The notes: generated by a model not told the origin, from the letters alone. Numbered from the stretch's first letter, positions 16,733-26,573 are shown. The stretch is DNA of 64,000 bases from Streptomyces sp. TP-A0874 (GCF_001748085.1 NZ_BBZK01000012.1:81222-145221); one strand, 5' to 3'. Program-made: numbers and translations.

Positions 16733-17677
16733 ATGGCCGGCAACAGCCAGCGCAGAAACCGCCGCACGTCCGGCAAGAAGGGCATGCAGGTCGGCAGCGG
16801 CGGCCAGCGTCGCCGAGGCCTGGAGGGCAAGGGGCCGACTCCGCCCGCCTCGGCCCGCAAGGGGCATATCAAGAACCGGCTGGCCAACGAGAAGGCGCGG
16901 CGGGCGGCGGCCCGCCCCAAGCGCCGCGCCGGATCGGGCAGCAGCGAGATGGTGGTCGGCCGCAACTCGGTGGCGGAGGCGCTGCGGGAGGGCGTCCCGG
17001 CGACCAAGCTGCACGTCCAGCAGTACATCGACAGCGACGAGCGGGTGCGGGAGGCGCTGCAGGCCGCCGTCGACCGGGGGCTGCCGCTGATGGAGGCGCC
17101 GCGACCGGAGCTGGACCGGATGACCGGCGGCCTCAACCACCAGGGCCTGGTGCTCCAGGTGCCGCCGTACGACTACGCCCACCCCGAGGACCTGGCGGCC
17201 GCCGCGCTGGACGACGGTGAGGACCCGCTCATCGTGGCGCTGGACGGGGTCACCGACCCCCGCAACCTGGGGGCCGTGGTGCGGTCGGTGTCGGCCTTCG
17301 GCGGGCACGGTGTGGTGGTGCCCGAGCGTCGCGCGGCCGGGATGACCGCGGCCGCCTGGAAGACCTCGGCGGGCACCGCGGCCCGTACCCCGGTCGCCCG
17401 GGCCACCAATCTCACCCGCGCGCTGGAGGCCTACCAGAAGGCCGGGCTGTTCGTGGTGGGGCTGGCCGCCGACGGTGAGGCCGAGATCCAGGACGTCGAG
17501 GCGCTGGACGGGCCGGTGGTGATCGTCGTCGGCAGCGAGGGCAAGGGGCTCTCCCGGCTGGTGAGCGAGACCTGTGACCTCCGGGTGCGGATCCCGATGC
17601 CGGGCGGCGCCGAGTCGTTGAACGCCGGGGTCGCCGCCGGTGTCGTGCTGTACGAGGCGGCCCGCCGCCGCTCCTGA
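16733..17677 (+). CDS. rlmB: 23S rRNA 2'-O-ribose methyltransferase (SpoU/TrmH family, RlmB-type)
   Basis: 314 residues. A basic N-terminal tail (residues 1-70, rich in Arg/Lys/Gly) precedes the SpoU substrate-binding domain starting MVVGRNSVAEALREG. The SPOUT catalytic domain shows motif 1 LDGVTDPRNLGAVVRSVSAFG, motif 2 VVIVVGSEGKGLSRLV and motif 3 IPMPGGAESLNAGVAAGVVLYE. RlmB modifies G2251 in 23S rRNA in E. coli; the exact target here is by homology. It follows cysS, the usual pair in actinobacteria. Confidence 0.92.
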   Translation: MAGNSQRRNRRTSGKKGMQVGSGGQRRRGLEGKGPTPPASARKGHIKNRLANEKARRAAARPKRRAGSGSSEMVVGRNSVAEALREGVPATKLHVQQYIDSDERVREALQAAVDRGLPLMEAPRPELDRMTGGLNHQGLVLQVPPYDYAHPEDLAAAALDDGEDPLIVALDGVTDPRNLGAVVRSVSAFGGHGVVVPERRAAGMTAAAWKTSAGTAARTPVARATNLTRALEAYQKAGLFVVGLAADGEAEIQDVEALDGPVVIVVGSEGKGLSRLVSETCDLRVRIPMPGGAESLNAGVAAGVVLYEAARRRS

Positions 17678-17819
17678 GCCGTGCGGACCGGTGCGGCCGG
17701 CTGGGGGCGCCACCGGGAAGCTGGGCGCCGCGTCGGCACCGGGGAACCGGAGATCTTGACGGGTCTCGGACAGATCGGGGCAGTGCGGGCAGTGTCTTAA
17801 CCGGGGGTCACTCGGTTAG

Positions 17820-19700
17820 ATGAGTGTGGACACCAGAACACCTCGCTCTACCGGGGGCGGCTCGCCCGGTTTCAGCGGCGAGCCCGGGCTGAGCACGGTG
17901 AAGGTGCCGTGTGATCCCGCCCAGGTCATCGTCAACCACGCCAGCTTCCGGGTGCGGCTCGCCAGGCCGGTGCCAGGCGGTATCCCCGTGCCGGCCGCGC
18001 TCCGGCGGTCCGCCGCCACCACGCCTCCCCGACCGGTCGGCGCCACCCCGGCCGCGGGGTCGCGGCGCCGCACACCCGTGGTGTGGAGCGGACGGACCAG
18101 GCCCGGTGACCCGGCCGCCGGCCAACTCCTGCAGGCGGTCCGGAACACGGGAACGGGGCTGGACGGGACCGCGCCGTTCCCGGCCGTCGACGGTGCGGAG
18201 GACCCGGCGACCACCCAGGTCCTGCCGCAGCTCCGGGGCGACGCGCCGCAGCCGCCCGGAGTCGTCGCACCGCGCCAGCCGAGGCCACCGGAACCCGGGC
18301 CGCTGCTGGGGCTCCGACCGTTGCGCGGGCTGGAGTGGGAGGAGGCCGGATACGAGGGGGACGGCCTCGCCGGCGAGCGGGGAGCCGACCCGCCGCGGTC
18401 TCCCGCTGAGTTCGAGGAGCTGGCCGAACCGTGTCCGCCCGAGCCGCAGCCGCTCGAACCCTACCGAGCCGAGCCGTACCCGCCCGACGACGGCGGACCG
18501 CGGGCGTTGGTCGGGGAAGCCCCGGCCGGCCGTCGCCGTACCCTCCTGGAGCACCGCGCCTACGAGGAGTTCGACGCCGACCCGGAGACGGACCGGCAGA
18601 CCGGGAGCGACCGGGCCACCGATGACCTCACGGCGGCCGGGAGCGGAGACGGCACGGGGGAGGGCCGCCGGGGGCGGCGGCGCTCCGCGGACGCCGTCCG
18701 GCACGCCTACTACCCCGACCGCCGGATCAACCTCGGCGTGGTGCTGCTGCCGCTCCGGGTCTTCCTCGGCCTGATCTCGGTCTACGCCGGTATGGGCAAG
18801 CTCTGCGATCCGGTCTACTTCGACGCCGCACAGGACGGCTCCCTGGTCTCCTGGCTGCGTTCGATGCGGCCCTGGTCGGTGGCGGCCCCGCTGCACGACC
18901 TGGCCCTGGCCCATCCGTTGGGCGCCGGGCTCACGGTGGCCTTCCTGCAGATCGTGGTGGGTGTGCTGACCATCTGCGGACTCTGGCAGCGGCTGGCGGC
19001 GGCGGTCGGCGCCCTGCTCTCGATCGCGCTCCTGCTGACCGTGAGCTGGCAGCAGGGGCCGGTCTACGAGTTGCCGGACATCATCTACCTCGCGGCCTGG
19101 AGCCCGTTGGTCATCGCGGGCGCACCGGTGTACTCGGTGGACGCCAGGCTGTCAGGGGAGGCCTGGCGCAGTCTCGGGCCCCGTGCCGAGCTGTGGGACC
19201 TCCGGCTGCGGGTCCTCAGGCGCGGCGCGGTGCTGGGAGCGATGATCGTCGGTGTCACCCTGCTGACCGGTTCGATGCTCGGCGGCGCCGTGCGGTCCAC
19301 CGATCTCACCCGGCTGCCCGGACCGGAGGAGGCGCCCCGCAACCACCTGCCGGGCTCTCCGCTGCCGCAGCGGCCGGAACGCCGCCCGTCCCTGGACCCG
19401 TCCTCGGGTGCGGGTGCCCGCGAGACCGGAAGTCCCGCGAGCCCGGAGGCTTCGGTCTCGCCGTCCGCGCCGGAGGAGTCGGCCGGCGCGGCGACCTCCG
19501 GCCCGGCTCAGCCCACCCAGGGCACCGTCGGCCCGCCCGCCCGACAGCAGGCGCCCCCGCAGCAGCCGCCGAGCCGCACCGCGGGACCGGGGTCCACCGG
19601 CGGCTCGGCACCCGACCCGGGGAGCGGTGGTGACGAGGGCGCCGACGGGAGGACCGGCGGCGATCCCGACGAGGGCGCCCTGGGCGGTCTGCTCGGCTGA
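17820..19700 (+). CDS. DoxX-family integral membrane protein with long disordered termini
   Basis: 626 residues. The central part (about residues 300-490) is DoxX-like: LGVVLLPLRVFLGLISVYAGMGKL starts helix 1, then HPLGAGLTVAFLQIVVGVLTICGLWQRLAAAVGALLSIALLLT and DIIYLAAWSPLVIAG make further helices. The first 300 residues are acidic and Pro/Arg/Glu-rich with no recognised domain, and the last 130 are Pro/Ser/Gly-rich. Typical DoxX proteins are only 130-200 residues, so two thirds of this protein is extra. It may act in thiol or quinone redox at the membrane, by analogy only. A terminator follows. Confidence 0.82.
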   Translation: MSVDTRTPRSTGGGSPGFSGEPGLSTVKVPCDPAQVIVNHASFRVRLARPVPGGIPVPAALRRSAATTPPRPVGATPAAGSRRRTPVVWSGRTRPGDPAAGQLLQAVRNTGTGLDGTAPFPAVDGAEDPATTQVLPQLRGDAPQPPGVVAPRQPRPPEPGPLLGLRPLRGLEWEEAGYEGDGLAGERGADPPRSPAEFEELAEPCPPEPQPLEPYRAEPYPPDDGGPRALVGEAPAGRRRTLLEHRAYEEFDADPETDRQTGSDRATDDLTAAGSGDGTGEGRRGRRRSADAVRHAYYPDRRINLGVVLLPLRVFLGLISVYAGMGKLCDPVYFDAAQDGSLVSWLRSMRPWSVAAPLHDLALAHPLGAGLTVAFLQIVVGVLTICGLWQRLAAAVGALLSIALLLTVSWQQGPVYELPDIIYLAAWSPLVIAGAPVYSVDARLSGEAWRSLGPRAELWDLRLRVLRRGAVLGAMIVGVTLLTGSMLGGAVRSTDLTRLPGPEEAPRNHLPGSPLPQRPERRPSLDPSSGAGARETGSPASPEASVSPSAPEESAGAATSGPAQPTQGTVGPPARQQAPPQQPPSRTAGPGSTGGSAPDPGSGGDEGADGRTGGDPDEGALGGLLG

Positions 19701-19712
19701 TCCGGAGCGTGG

Positions 19713-19743
19713 TGCGGGTGGCCCCGGCCCGGGGCCACCCGCA
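19713..19743. terminator. Convergent terminator
   Basis: TGCGGGTGGCCCC (19713-19725) pairs perfectly with GGGGCCACCCGCA (19731-19743) around a 5-nt loop, between the DoxX-type gene and the convergent nucleotidyltransferase gene. It should serve both. Confidence 0.85.
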
Positions 19744-19748
19744 GGGCG

Positions 19749-20504
19749 TCAGCTCTGGTGCGCCGCGAGTTCCCTGGCCGCCTCGGTGAGGTCCTTCTCG
19801 GTGTCGATGGCTCGCCAGTAGGCCCCCTGCGGCAGGGGATAGCCGGCGAGTCGGCGTTTCCGGGCCAGCCGCGGGAAGGTGGTGCGCTCGTGGTCGCCGC
19901 GGGTCGGGAGCATGGCGGCGAAGTTCGCGGAGAAGACGTAGACCCCGGCGTTGATGAGGTACGGCGAGGGGGGCGCCTCGATGAAGTCCACGACATGGCC
20001 GTACTCGTTGGTCTCCACCACGCCCCAGGGGATGCGGGGCCGGGCCAGCGAGAGCGTCGCCTCCGCACCGCGCTCGTGGTGGAAGTCGGCCATCTCCCGG
20101 AGCGAGAAACGCGTCCAGATGTCGCCGTTGGTGGCGTACCAGGGTTCGTCGGGACGCGGTAGATAGGCCGCGGCGTGTTTGAGACCGCCGCCGCGACCGA
20201 GTGGTTCGTCCTCGGTGACCGTGGTGACCCGGCAGGGCAGCCGGTCGGCGGTGGAGGTGAGCCACTCCTGGAGCACCTCCGCGAGGTGGCCGCAGGAGAT
20301 GACCGCGTCGGTGACGCCCTCGGCGGCGAGCCAACCGAGTTGGTGGCCGATGATCGGCGTCCCGGTGCCCGGAATCTCGACCAGCGGTTTCGGCCGGTCG
20401 TCGGTGTACGGGCGCAATCGTGAGCCCTGGCCGCCGGCGAGGATCACGGCCTGGGTCGGGCGCGCGGAGGAAGCGTTGGAGTCACCTGTCATGAGCCGCA
20501 CCAT
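19749..20504 (-). CDS. Nucleotidyltransferase (sugar-phosphate NDP-transferase type)
   Basis: 251 residues. The N-terminal signature AVILAGGQGSRLRPYTDDRPKPLVEIPG is the nucleotide-binding loop of the glucose-1-phosphate thymidylyl/mannose-1-phosphate guanylyltransferase family. NGDIWTRFSLREMADFH supplies the catalytic Asp, and GVVETNEYGHVVDFIEAP and YLINAGVYVFSANF are the usual sugar-binding strands. The length is that of the short family without an added acyltransferase domain. The start could be ATG 20504 or ATG 20492. The exact NDP-sugar is unknown; nearby msiK does not settle it. Confidence 0.85.
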   Translation of the reverse strand: MVRLMTGDSNASSARPTQAVILAGGQGSRLRPYTDDRPKPLVEIPGTGTPIIGHQLGWLAAEGVTDAVISCGHLAEVLQEWLTSTADRLPCRVTTVTEDEPLGRGGGLKHAAAYLPRPDEPWYATNGDIWTRFSLREMADFHHERGAEATLSLARPRIPWGVVETNEYGHVVDFIEAPPSPYLINAGVYVFSANFAAMLPTRGDHERTTFPRLARKRRLAGYPLPQGAYWRAIDTEKDLTEAARELAAHQS

Positions 20505-20616
20505 ATGCGGTGTTGTGCCGCTGGCCGTACGCGCGCCGGGGGCGCGGCCGGTCGGAAGGCGACGAGGTGGGCTCGGGGGGAGAGCCGGGCCAGTTGCTGA
20601 GGTCCGGTCGGTTCCG

Positions 20617-21045
20617 TCAGTGCGCCGCCTGGGCCACGCCGTAGGCGAAGGAGGTGTCGCAGACGGGCCGGGAGAAGCTCTGGGCCCGCTCCACCGCGCT
20701 GCCGTACTTGGCCACGGCCGCCCGACCGAGCGCCCGGGCGATCCGGCCGCAGTGCTCGGCCAGCGAGGGGTCGCGTTCGGTGGCCTGCTGGAGGTGGGTC
20801 AGCGCCACGCCGGGGTCCTTCTCCCGGAGTTCGGCGATCAGCCGGTCGCGGAGCCGGTCCTGCGGAGTGCTGGCGGTCCCGGCGGGGCTTCGGTCGGTCT
20901 GCTCGGCGGAGGCGTTGAGCATCGAGGACTCGCCTTGCGGGGTGGACCAGTTGACCTGGCTGACCGCGAGAGTGCCGGAGAGTACCAGCACGACGGGGAG
21001 GGCGAGCGCGAGGGAGCGGCCGATTCGGCGGGCTACGGTGTTCAC
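20617..21045 (-). CDS. Small exported or membrane-anchored protein of unknown function
   Basis: 142 residues from GTG 21045. A basic N terminus (MNTVARRIGRSLA) leads into one hydrophobic segment (LALPVVLVLSGTLAVSQV), a signal peptide or anchor. The remainder is a soluble helical domain with two Cys (in AEHCGRIARAL and RPVCDTSFAY) that could form a disulfide outside the cell. No known family is recognised. It sits between the nucleotidyltransferase and msiK, all on the minus strand. Confidence 0.72.
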   Translation of the reverse strand: MNTVARRIGRSLALALPVVLVLSGTLAVSQVNWSTPQGESSMLNASAEQTDRSPAGTASTPQDRLRDRLIAELREKDPGVALTHLQQATERDPSLAEHCGRIARALGRAAVAKYGSAVERAQSFSRPVCDTSFAYGVAQAAH

Positions 21046-21268
21046 GCGGCGATGGTAGCGATCCGTAGTCGAAATGCCACATTCCGTCACTCGGGCGAGG
21101 GAGCTGCGGAGAGGGCCTTGGGCGACTGTTCGACCGGGGCGGGAACGGTGGGTGTGGACGGGGGCGAGCCCGATGCGCCCGAGCGGGCCCGAAAGGGCGG
21201 ACGGCGCCGCACACCCCGTCAGCCGGGGGCGCGACGCCGTCGACCGCTGACTTCGGCAGCGGCACTGC

Positions 21269-22405
<1,137 letters not shown>

Positions 22406-22771
22406 GGTGTTTCCCTTCACCGGCAGGAACGTGCCGGACGATCCGAGTAAAGGTGAGGCGTTGGGAGCCGCCGCCGGTCCGCCGCCCTCGCGAACGGTGG
22501 CTGCCGATCGACGGCTGCGGTTGGTCCACACCAGGTGGACTGCTGGGTGACGCTACCCGGCCCACCTGCGGCTTGTCAGTAGCGGTGCGGTCTCGATCGC
22601 GCCGCGCCCGACCGCGGTGTACGGAGCGTGGCGCGGGTTCCGGGGCGGAGGGGCGCCCGGTCTGCTCCTCAGATGACGCCCGCGGCGGCGCGCGGTGACC
22701 CCGGCGGTACGGCGGTCCGGCTGTGTAGAGTGGTGGTGCCCCGCGCTCGGCACCGGATCGAGGCGGCACGC
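22406..22771. other. Intergenic region between msiK and tRNA-Thr
   Basis: 366 bp holding the divergent upstream regions of msiK (minus) and tRNA-Thr (plus). I see no supportable gene, and no clear operator or strong hairpin. TGTGTAGAGTGGTGG (about 22721-22735) is a plausible -10 area for the tRNA. Confidence 0.5.
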
Positions 22772-22844
22772 GCCGACTTAGCTCAGCTGGTAGAGCACCG
22801 CTCTTGTAAAGCGAAGGTCGTCGGTTCGAGTCCGACAGTCGGCT
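22772..22844 (+). tRNA. tRNA-Thr (anticodon TGT)
   Basis: 73-nt cloverleaf. The acceptor stem GCCGACT pairs with AGTCGGC, the D-arm is GCTC...GAGC, the anticodon loop CTTGTAA carries TGT at 22805-22807 (reads ACA and other ACN Thr codons), and the T-arm is GTCGG-TTCGAGT-CCGAC. The outermost anticodon-stem pair is C-A, the other four pair. CCA is not encoded. A strong terminator follows 17 nt later. Confidence 0.95.
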
Positions 22845-22860
22845 CGACTGTGAGCAGGAA

Positions 22861-22894
22861 GAACGCCCCGGACCGATCCTGGTCCGGGGCGTTC
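22861..22894 (+). terminator. Terminator after tRNA-Thr
   Basis: GAACGCCCCGGACC (22861-22874) and GGTCCGGGGCGTTC (22881-22894) form a perfect 14-bp stem with a 6-nt loop. Confidence 0.9.
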
Positions 22895-23035
22895 GGCGTC
22901 CGTGGACGGCGTCGGCGAGGTCGGTCAGCCCTGGTCGACGCTCCGCTTCCACGGCCGGTTTCCAGGTGGCTGACGCCGCTTCCCGACGGGTGTCCTGCGC
23001 GAGCGTCCCGGCTCGGCGGTTGTCTTCCCTCGGAA

Positions 23036-23205
23036 GGTCTACCTGGTTGAGCCAAGGAGGCAGGTGGGGTGAAGGGCATGTGGAAGCACGGGTGCGCCGT
23101 GAGCCAGTGCTGTATCGCCGGTGTCTTGTGCGTGGCGTGGATGTAGCAGACCAGGTGCACCTCCAGTCCCTCGGGCACCTCCTTGTCGATGCGGGCGAGG
23201 GCCAT
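23036..23205 (-). pseudogene. IS630-type transposase remnant
   Basis: On the minus strand the residues RIDKEVPEGLEVHLVC-YIHATHKTPAIQHWLTAHP are readable. They correspond to the conserved second catalytic block of IS630-family DDE transposases, normally VHLVCDNYATHKTP. The catalytic Asp-Asn is replaced (CYIHATH), and after FTPPAS the typical SWLNQVE continues only in a shifted frame (PPWLNQV). The fragment is therefore mutated and frameshifted, with nothing left of the N- or C-terminal parts and no inverted repeats found. It lies between the tRNA-Thr terminator and the KAS III gene. Confidence 0.75.
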
Positions 23206-23216
23206 CGGCGGGCCCC

Positions 23217-24167
23217 TCAGGGGCAGGTGACGACCTGGCCCGCCCAGGACAGGCCTCCGCCGAAGCTGAACAGCAGCACGGGGGCGCCCGCGGGGACCTC
23301 GCCGCGCTCGACGAGCTTGGACAACGCGAGCGGGACCGAGGCGGCGGAGGTGTTGCCCGAGTCGACGACGTCCCGGGCGATCACGACGTCATCGCGCAGT
23401 GCGAGGCGTCGGGTCAGTGCCTCGATGATCCGCAGATTGGCCTGGTGGGTGACGACTGCGGCGAGGTCGGTGGTGGCGATGCCGGCATGGCGGCAGGCGT
23501 CCTCGGCGATGGCGGGCAGTTCGCTGGTGGCCCAGCGGAAGACCGCCTGGCCTTCCTGGGTGAACTTCGGCTGCCAGGCGTCCTGCAGCCGCACCGCGTT
23601 CCCGCGGGTCGGGTCGGAGCCCCAGACGACGAGGCCGATGCCCTCGTGGTCCGCCTCCGTCGAACTGATGAGGGCTGCGCCCGCGCCGTCGCCCAGGAGA
23701 ACGCAGGTACTGCGGTCACTCCAGTCGGTGACGTCGGACATCTTTTCGGCGCCGATGACGAGGGCGTGCCGGGCCGCTCCCGCCTTGAGTGAGTGATCCG
23801 CGCAGGCGAGGGCCGTGGTGAAGCCGGCGCAGCCGTTGTTCAGATCGAAGCAGACGGCGGATGGGATCTCCAGGCGAGCGGCGACCTGGGCAGCGATGGA
23901 GGGGCAGCGGTCAACGGCGGAGCAGGTCGCGACAGTCACCAAGCCGATTTCTGCCGGTGCGAGACCGGAGGTGACCAGAGCCTTCGCCGCGGCGGCTGCG
24001 GCCATGTCGGTGACGGACTCGTCCTCGCGCGCGATCCTGCGGGTGGCGATCCCGGTGCGCTGACGGATCCAGTCGTCGCTGGTCGCCACGAGTTGCTCCA
24101 GGTCCGCATTGCTCAGCACTCGGGACGGCTGATGGTGGCCCATCGCAGCGATACGGGTTCCCGGCAT
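23217..24167 (-). CDS. 3-oxoacyl-ACP synthase III (FabH/KAS III-like)
   Basis: 316 residues. The triad is complete: Cys113 in DLNNGCAGFTTAL, His in VVTHQANLRI and Asn in SGNTSAASVPLAL. The family condenses a CoA-bound starter with malonyl-ACP. ATG 24167 is chosen over upstream open frame because GAGGAGAAAC precedes it. It is divergent from the TetR gene at 24277 and lies 2 kb left of the phosphopantetheinyl transferase, separated by a decayed fragment. It could prime the type II PKS of the cluster or be an unrelated accessory fatty-acid gene; position alone does not settle this. Confidence 0.88.
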   Translation of the reverse strand: MPGTRIAAMGHHQPSRVLSNADLEQLVATSDDWIRQRTGIATRRIAREDESVTDMAAAAAAKALVTSGLAPAEIGLVTVATCSAVDRCPSIAAQVAARLEIPSAVCFDLNNGCAGFTTALACADHSLKAGAARHALVIGAEKMSDVTDWSDRSTCVLLGDGAGAALISSTEADHEGIGLVVWGSDPTRGNAVRLQDAWQPKFTQEGQAVFRWATSELPAIAEDACRHAGIATTDLAAVVTHQANLRIIEALTRRLALRDDVVIARDVVDSGNTSAASVPLALSKLVERGEVPAGAPVLLFSFGGGLSWAGQVVTCP

Positions 24168-24226
24168 GGAGTTTCTCCTCGGTCGGACTGCGCGGCAGGT
24201 CGGGCAATGCCCGCCGGAATATAGCA

Positions 24227-24236
24227 ACCGATCGGT
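24227..24236. promoter_or_regulatory. TetR-type operator candidate
   Basis: ACCGATCGGT is a perfect 10-bp palindrome in the 109-bp divergent region between the KAS III gene and the TetR gene. Its position suggests control of both by the adjacent TetR protein. Confidence 0.5.
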
Positions 24237-24276
24237 CGGAAGCTAAAGAGGTGGCGAGCGACTAGCATGGCTTGTC

Positions 24277-24879
24277 ATGAGTCCTCGCAACTCCGTCCTT
24301 GAGGCCGGCCGCACCCGTCAGCGCATCGTTGACCGTGGTCTGACTCTCGCGTCCGTGAATGGCCTGGAGGGGCTGACCATCGGCCGACTGGCAACCGAAC
24401 TGGGGATGAGCAAGGCGGGAGTGCTCGGCCACTTCGGTACGAAGGAGAGCCTGCAACTCGCCGTCGTCGACGCCGCGGCGGAGATGTTCGCCCGCGAGGT
24501 GCCGCAACGAGCCCGGGGCGTGCCGCCGGGACTGGCGCACCTGAGCGCGTTGTGTGAGGCATGGGTGTCGTATCTGGAACGTGAGTTGCTGCCCGGCGGC
24601 TGCTTCTTCACCGCCGTGGCGGCGGAGTTCGACGGCCGCGGCGGACCGGTGCGTGATGCCATCGCCGGCCTGGACTCACTCTGGCGCCGCGACCTGAGCA
24701 TCCACATCCGTCGCGCCGTCAACGTCGGCGAACTGCCGACGGATACTGACCCCGGCCAACTGGTGTATGAGCTGGTCGGGATCATGCTGGCTCTCAACCA
24801 CTCCCTGCAGCTCCATCACGACGAGCGAGCACCTGGGCGTGCCCGACGCGCAGTGCGACGGCTTCTGGAAGTGCACTGA
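24277..24879 (+). CDS. TetR-family transcriptional regulator
   Basis: 200 residues. The HTH is RQRIVDRGLTLASVNGLEGLT followed by IGRLATELGMSKAGVLGHFGTKESLQLAVVDAA. The C-terminal domain contains ELLPGGCFFTAVAAEFDGRGGPVRDAIAG, typical of a TetR subgroup that senses small hydrophobic molecules. It is divergent from the KAS III gene with a short palindrome between, so local autoregulation and control of that gene are likely. Whether it acts on the larger cluster is unknown. Confidence 0.88.
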   Translation: MSPRNSVLEAGRTRQRIVDRGLTLASVNGLEGLTIGRLATELGMSKAGVLGHFGTKESLQLAVVDAAAEMFAREVPQRARGVPPGLAHLSALCEAWVSYLERELLPGGCFFTAVAAEFDGRGGPVRDAIAGLDSLWRRDLSIHIRRAVNVGELPTDTDPGQLVYELVGIMLALNHSLQLHHDERAPGRARRAVRRLLEVH

Positions 24880-25029
24880 CGCACCTTCACGAGACCACCC
24901 CTCAGTCGGGGCGAAGGGATCTTTGACCCGCGGCCTCTCGGCCGCCGATGTCACTCAGCGCTCGCGCGGATTCTCGCCGTGCGCCCACCAGGGATTACGG
25001 GACAACCCTTACGTGTGGCCGGTCGTCCC

Positions 25030-25305
25030 CGTCGCTCGGTGGACAGCGGTGCCCGGGTGCCTGGTTGCTTCCGCTGCTCCAGCCACCGTCCGATGTCGTC
25101 GCCCTGGAAGGCATATCGGGCGCGATGTCGGGCAGCACGCCGCCGGCGTCGACCAGACCGGCGAGGACGCGGTAGTGCCGCTGCCAGCTGGGCGGCCAGG
25201 GGCAGTCAGTCGGGGTCGATCGCCGCCAGCTGTCGGGCCGTCACGCTCGGCGAGAAGTCCCGCAGGTTCACCGCGGCGGTCGGGTTCTCGCGTTCCACTG
25301 GTGCG
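25030..25305 (-). pseudogene. Fragment of a helicase-associated-domain protein
   Basis: In successive minus-strand frames I read LRDFSPSVTARQLAAIDPD, then (after a small deletion that creates TGA) CPWPPSWQRHYRVLAGLVDA, then (after another shift) FQGDDIGRWLEQRKQPG. This order matches the C-terminal helicase-associated repeats of large actinobacterial helicase-like proteins, where DPDWNCPWP-DWQRHYRVL and GDDIGRWL are recurrent blocks. With two frameshifts and no helicase core it is a dead remnant. It overlaps the last residues of the PH-like gene at 25268, so the junction may have reshaped that gene's end. Family match is from memory. Confidence 0.5.
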
Positions 25306-25735
25306 TGATGTCCTTCAGCGCCGCCTCGAAGGACGGATCACGCCCGGCGTCGGAGGTCATGGGGGCGGGCAGGCGGAACGAATCCCCGTCGTGGCGACTG
25401 ACGCGGATCCAGTAGTCGTACCTTCCGTGGAATCCGCCCACCTTGTCCACGGTGATCTCCGAGATCTCGTGCCAGGCGGCGGCGGAGCCGCCGAACGGCT
25501 TCCGCGCCTGGACGCCGTCCGCGTCCACGATCGTCCGCCCGAGCGCCATACGGGCCAGCCACGGGGCTGCTGGAATCCCCATCAGGCCGAATGCCGAGGG
25601 GAACGAGCCGATAGAGGTCTCTCGTGACCACCCTGTCTGCAGAGCGAAGACGGAGTAGGCGGACAACACGAGCGCGGCTCCGAACCACAACCACCAGGTG
25701 CGCCGCTGAGCAGGTCTGTATTCGATTTTCTGCAC
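25268..25735 (-). CDS. PH-domain-like small membrane protein
   Basis: 155 residues. Two hydrophobic segments (WWLWFGAALVLSAYSVFAL and FGLMGIPAAPWLARMAL) precede a beta-rich region with TIVDADGVQARKPFGGSAAAWHEISEITVDKV, the pattern of bacterial PH-like domain proteins. The last 10-12 residues (HQWNARTRPPR) are read across the boundary with the helicase-associated remnant and may not be original. No known role. It may be a relic gene caught at the cluster boundary. Confidence 0.6.
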   Translation of the reverse strand: MQKIEYRPAQRRTWWLWFGAALVLSAYSVFALQTGWSRETSIGSFPSAFGLMGIPAAPWLARMALGRTIVDADGVQARKPFGGSAAAWHEISEITVDKVGGFHGRYDYWIRVSRHDGDSFRLPAPMTSDAGRDPSFEAALKDITHQWNARTRPPR

Positions 25736-25886
25736 GATTCCACCATAGGTCAGCGCTGCCGGTTCAGGGCTTGGTCGGTCGCGGTCCCGCCAGCTCGGTG
25801 CCGTGCAGTGCGGGGTGGCGTCCCTGCCGCCGCGGCCACCCGAGGAGCGGTGGCGCCCCGCGGAACACCGGTCAGCAGGGCGCGGG

Positions 25887-26573
25887 TCAGTCCCCGTGCG
25901 GCCGGGCGATCGCCGCGGCGGCGGGGCCGGGGGCCTCGATGTCGGTCACCGTCCACAGCTGCGGGGTGCCCGGTGCGCCGGCGGTGATCCGCACCGGACC
26001 GTCCTGCTCCGGGTGGCTCTCGACCAGCGTCAGATCGGTGACCATGCCGATGCCCACCGCCTTGAGCACCGCTTCCTTCCGGGTCCAGCAGCGCAGGAAG
26101 GCCCGGGTGCGGTCGTCCTCGCCCGCGAGCGAGCCGAGGTGCGCGCTCTCGGCGGGCGAGAGGGCGGACGGGGCGAGGAGTTCGGTGCGCACGTCACGGA
26201 CGCGCTCCACGTCGAGGCCGACCGGGGAGTCGGCTACCGCGAGGCCGCCGATGCCGGGGGTGTGCGAGACGCTGATCCACAGGTCGTTGGCGGGGTGGAC
26301 GACCGCCGGAGGACCGTGGTCGCCGTCGCCGCACTCGGGGCAGGCGCGGCGGCCGAGCTCTATTCGTTCCGGAGTGGTGCCGAGCACGTCGGCGAGGATG
26401 CGGCGGACGGCTGCTCGGTAGGTGATGAACTCGGTCGCGCGGGCCGAGGACCGCATGCGCGCGGCGCGCTCACGTTCGGCGGGGCCGAGTAGGTCGAAGT
26501 CGGCCGGGACGGCCGCATCGGGCGTCTTCCACCACCAGACGTCGGTGTTGGCGAGCGTCGTCGGCGTGATCAT
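25887..26573 (-). CDS. 4'-phosphopantetheinyl transferase (Sfp type)
   Basis: 228 residues. The Mg-binding motif is VGLDVERVRD and the second motif is FLRCWTRKEAVLKAVGIGM; both are diagnostic for the Sfp/AcpS superfamily, and ISVSHTPGIGG is the CoA-contact region. The enzyme attaches the phosphopantetheine arm to carrier proteins. The cluster has at least eight carrier domains in this window (two free ACPs, six PCPs, plus a truncated seventh), so it is probably the dedicated activator. It is transcribed away from the main cluster. Confidence 0.92.
   Translation of the reverse strand: MITPTTLANTDVWWWKTPDAAVPADFDLLGPAERERAARMRSSARATEFITYRAAVRRILADVLGTTPERIELGRRACPECGDGDHGPPAVVHPANDLWISVSHTPGIGGLAVADSPVGLDVERVRDVRTELLAPSALSPAESAHLGSLAGEDDRTRAFLRCWTRKEAVLKAVGIGMVTDLTLVESHPEQDGPVRITAGAPGTPQLWTVTDIEAPGPAAAAIARPHGD

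Noticed and set aside
23217..24167. Assigning the KAS III gene firmly to the NRPS cluster as the starter enzyme
   Set aside because: It lies outside the clear cluster, beyond a decayed fragment, with its own divergent TetR and operator. Membership is possible but not shown.
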